DNA of 20,352 nt, from IMG/VR virus record IMGVR_UViG_3300006100_000106, positions 1 through 20,352 of that record. One strand, written 5' to 3'. The DNA is from a virus. Positions within the stretch are counted from its first letter, which is position 1. Every line of letters begins with the position of its first letter. The notes beneath the pieces are model-generated. The model made no database searches, was not told where the DNA came from, and saw only the letters and a list, made by a program, of their open reading frames with translations. Positions 18,596 to 20,352 of this stretch are shown here, piece after piece. The position numbers and the translations under genes were made by a program.

Positions 18596-20352
18596 TATCT
18601 ATTCCTCATTGGCAATTCACGGCGTGCTTGCTCTGTCATACCAAACATGGTTAATCTATTTTCATAGAACATCTGTGCCACCGATTTACTATCTATGGCA
18701 TTGATGTTGTAGTTGTGTGTAATGTATTGGTCACCACTGCCACCACTCATAACACTGCTTAATTGGCTGTTAGGTATTACAGTTCGGCCACCCACTCCTG
18801 TGATAATTTCAGGACCTTTTTCACCTACTAGAACTGGTTGGTTATTGGGAACAACACCACCTTCAGCAAATCCTAAAAAACTGGCAATGCCCGCAAGACT
18901 AAAACCAGTGCTAGCACCTGCGGCTTTGAAAACATTAGCAGCCGCTGCCTTTAATGCTATTAATTCTAAATCTTGAATAACACTTTTGGCAAAATCACTA
19001 AAATTCATCTTACCTGTTTTAACAAAATTGCTTAACATTGAATCCATGTTATTGGTCACAGCATTAAACACATCTTTGGCCTGTGTGGCAGCATTGGTGG
19101 CATTTTCAACATAACTTCTAAATGCTTCTTCAAAACCCACATTAAAATCTCGAGATTTTTCTGTAAGTTCTTTTTGTTTATCAATGATAGGTTGATATTT
19201 TTCTCGCATATCATCTAAAACTTTATTAATTTCTTCTTGACTTAATTTTTGATTTTTGATCTGTTCAATATTTTTAATTAAGGCTTCACTTTCAATATCA
19301 CGTTTTTTATAAATTGATTCTATGGCCTTTTCATCCGAAGTCATGGTTAATTCGGCTATTTTTTCCTGTAGGGTAATTAATTCTTTACTGGCCTTTAGAT
19401 CTTCTTCAGAAAATAATTTGTTAATTTCGTGAACTTCTTTATCTAACTCTAATTGTCTTGCCACTGCGGCAGCTCGTTGTGCCTGTAGATCTCTGGCTTT
19501 TTCTAATATTGGAATTTGAGCAGCCAATGTGCCCACAGTTTTAGATTCCTCGCTTTCTGGACGAGCCATTCTAGCACTTTTTAATTTGGCATTTACTTCA
19601 TCAATCTTTTTAGCATAATCATCATTGACCTTAGTGGCTGCTTCAATGGCTTTTTGTTCAGCCTTACTTTTTTCGATATTTTGATCTTGAACTGCCATTT
19701 TGGCAATCATGCGTCTTTGATTTTCGATAAAATTCAAAGTATTTTCGCGAATAGCCGCATTAAGTCTAGCATAGGCCGTATAGACTTCATTTTGACCACG
19801 ACTGGCCTCCATGGTCTTTTTGGTAGTTTCTTCTTGTGCGGCAGCGGCTGCTCTATTTGTTTCAACATTTTCTTTTAAAGCAGAATCCATTAATTTTTGG
19901 ACTCCAAAAAATGTAACCAAGGCTACAACAGCTTTGGCAATAATATTCAATAATGCCCCGATGCCAGTGGCATTCATAGCCAATGTTTCTGCTATAGATA
20001 GGGCTTTCAATGCCTGAATAGTATCATAAATTAAAACAATTAATTTACCAAAACTGCCAACCAAACCTAAAACCCAACCAGCCATACCCACTGCTATTAC
20101 AGCTCCAAGAACTGGGATTATTGCTCTAAATCCATTAGCAACTTCATCCACTGTTATATAAAATTTAGCAAATGTGGCCAGCATGGGTTCAAATGCTTCC
20201 AAGAAACCTAATTTAAGTTCCTGTTGAAGCATGATTAATTTTTTATAGGCTTCATTACCCGCATAGGTCGCACCCATTAAGGCATCTTGATCTTCTATAA
20301 CACCTCTAATGCCTGCTCCAAATCCTATCATACCATCGGCAATATCTTTTAA
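18595..20352 (-). CDS. Tail tape measure protein, C-terminal part (5' end off the window)
   Basis: This is the length-determining scaffold inside the phage tail tube. The reading frame is still open at the right edge (codons before the first visible ATG at 20331 read L-K-D-I-A-D-G), so at least 585 residues are seen and the N-terminus is missing. In order it has hydrophobic helices (roughly residues 75-150), a long Lys/Glu/Gln-rich coiled-coil stretch (about 190-400), then a C-terminal domain like that of lambda-type tape measures. That domain contains VLVGEKGPEIITGVGG preceded by FAEGGVVP, the usual 'GG..P.LVGE.GPE' signature. The stop overlaps the next start as TAATG. Its position first in the tail gene order fits the role. 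Confident in family; the full length is unknown. Confidence 0.88.
   Translation of the reverse strand, partial: LKDIADGMIGFGAGIRGVIEDQDALMGATYAGNEAYKKLIMLQQELKLGFLEAFEPMLATFAKFYITVDEVANGFRAIIPVLGAVIAVGMAGWVLGLVGSFGKLIVLIYDTIQALKALSIAETLAMNATGIGALLNIIAKAVVALVTFFGVQKLMDSALKENVETNRAAAAAQEETTKKTMEASRGQNEVYTAYARLNAAIRENTLNFIENQRRMIAKMAVQDQNIEKSKAEQKAIEAATKVNDDYAKKIDEVNAKLKSARMARPESEESKTVGTLAAQIPILEKARDLQAQRAAAVARQLELDKEVHEINKLFSEEDLKASKELITLQEKIAELTMTSDEKAIESIYKKRDIESEALIKNIEQIKNQKLSQEEINKVLDDMREKYQPIIDKQKELTEKSRDFNVGFEEAFRSYVENATNAATQAKDVFNAVTNNMDSMLSNFVKTGKMNFSDFAKSVIQDLELIALKAAAANVFKAAGASTGFSLAGIASFLGFAEGGVVPNNQPVLVGEKGPEIITGVGGRTVIPNSQLSSVMSGGSGDQYITHNYNINAIDSKSVAQMFYENRLTMFGMTEQARRELPMRNR

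Overview
The window reads as part of the genome of a tailed bacteriophage (Caudoviricetes). Every convincing gene lies on the minus strand, so transcription runs from base 20352 towards base 1. The DNA is AT-rich, genes are packed with start/stop overlaps (TAATG, ATGA), and most starts carry a strong AGGAG-type Shine-Dalgarno sequence. Tail genes of siphovirus type (tape measure, minor tail proteins, a J/hub-like protein) and collagen-like fibres built from Gly-Tyr-Thr-Gly-Ser units suggest an uncultured aquatic phage. The host cannot be named from this sequence.

Block 1 (20352-6301) is the tail and host-recognition module. In transcription order it holds: tape measure protein (N-terminus off the right edge), two minor tail proteins, a GNAT acetyltransferase, a J-like tail-tip protein, a beta-rich tail protein, four consecutive collagen-like fibre or adhesin genes that share modules, a conserved 119-aa phage protein, a small XhlA-like coiled-coil membrane protein and a zinc-ribbon protein.

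Block 2 (6300-6017) contains no protein gene but is dense in signals. It has a TATAAT box, then three hairpins separated by single nucleotides, then a canonical rho-independent terminator, then a second good promoter (TTGATT-N17-TATAGT, overlapping TATAAATA) and the RBS of the next gene. The simplest reading is a stand-alone structured RNA of about 180 nt, a candidate for an undescribed phage ncRNA.

Block 3 (6016-1) looks like an early or accessory operon. It runs: zinc-binding small protein; a 366-aa protein with family-A-polymerase-like motifs; a possible OB-fold protein; two degenerate HNH-like proteins; a coiled-coil protein; a TTG-started membrane protein (holin candidate); several tiny proteins; a HiPIP-like four-cysteine Fe-S protein; a 21-aa lysine/proline-rich micro-protein; a Dps-like protein lacking ferroxidase ligands; an unknown protein; a polyphosphate kinase 2 (PPK2); a third HNH/NUMOD3 protein; and a partial gene at the left edge. 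The HiPIP-like, Dps-like and PPK2 genes within about 2 kb form a plausible auxiliary-metabolism cassette for redox, iron and energy.

Functions were assigned by reading motifs by eye. No database search, folding program or alignment tool was run.
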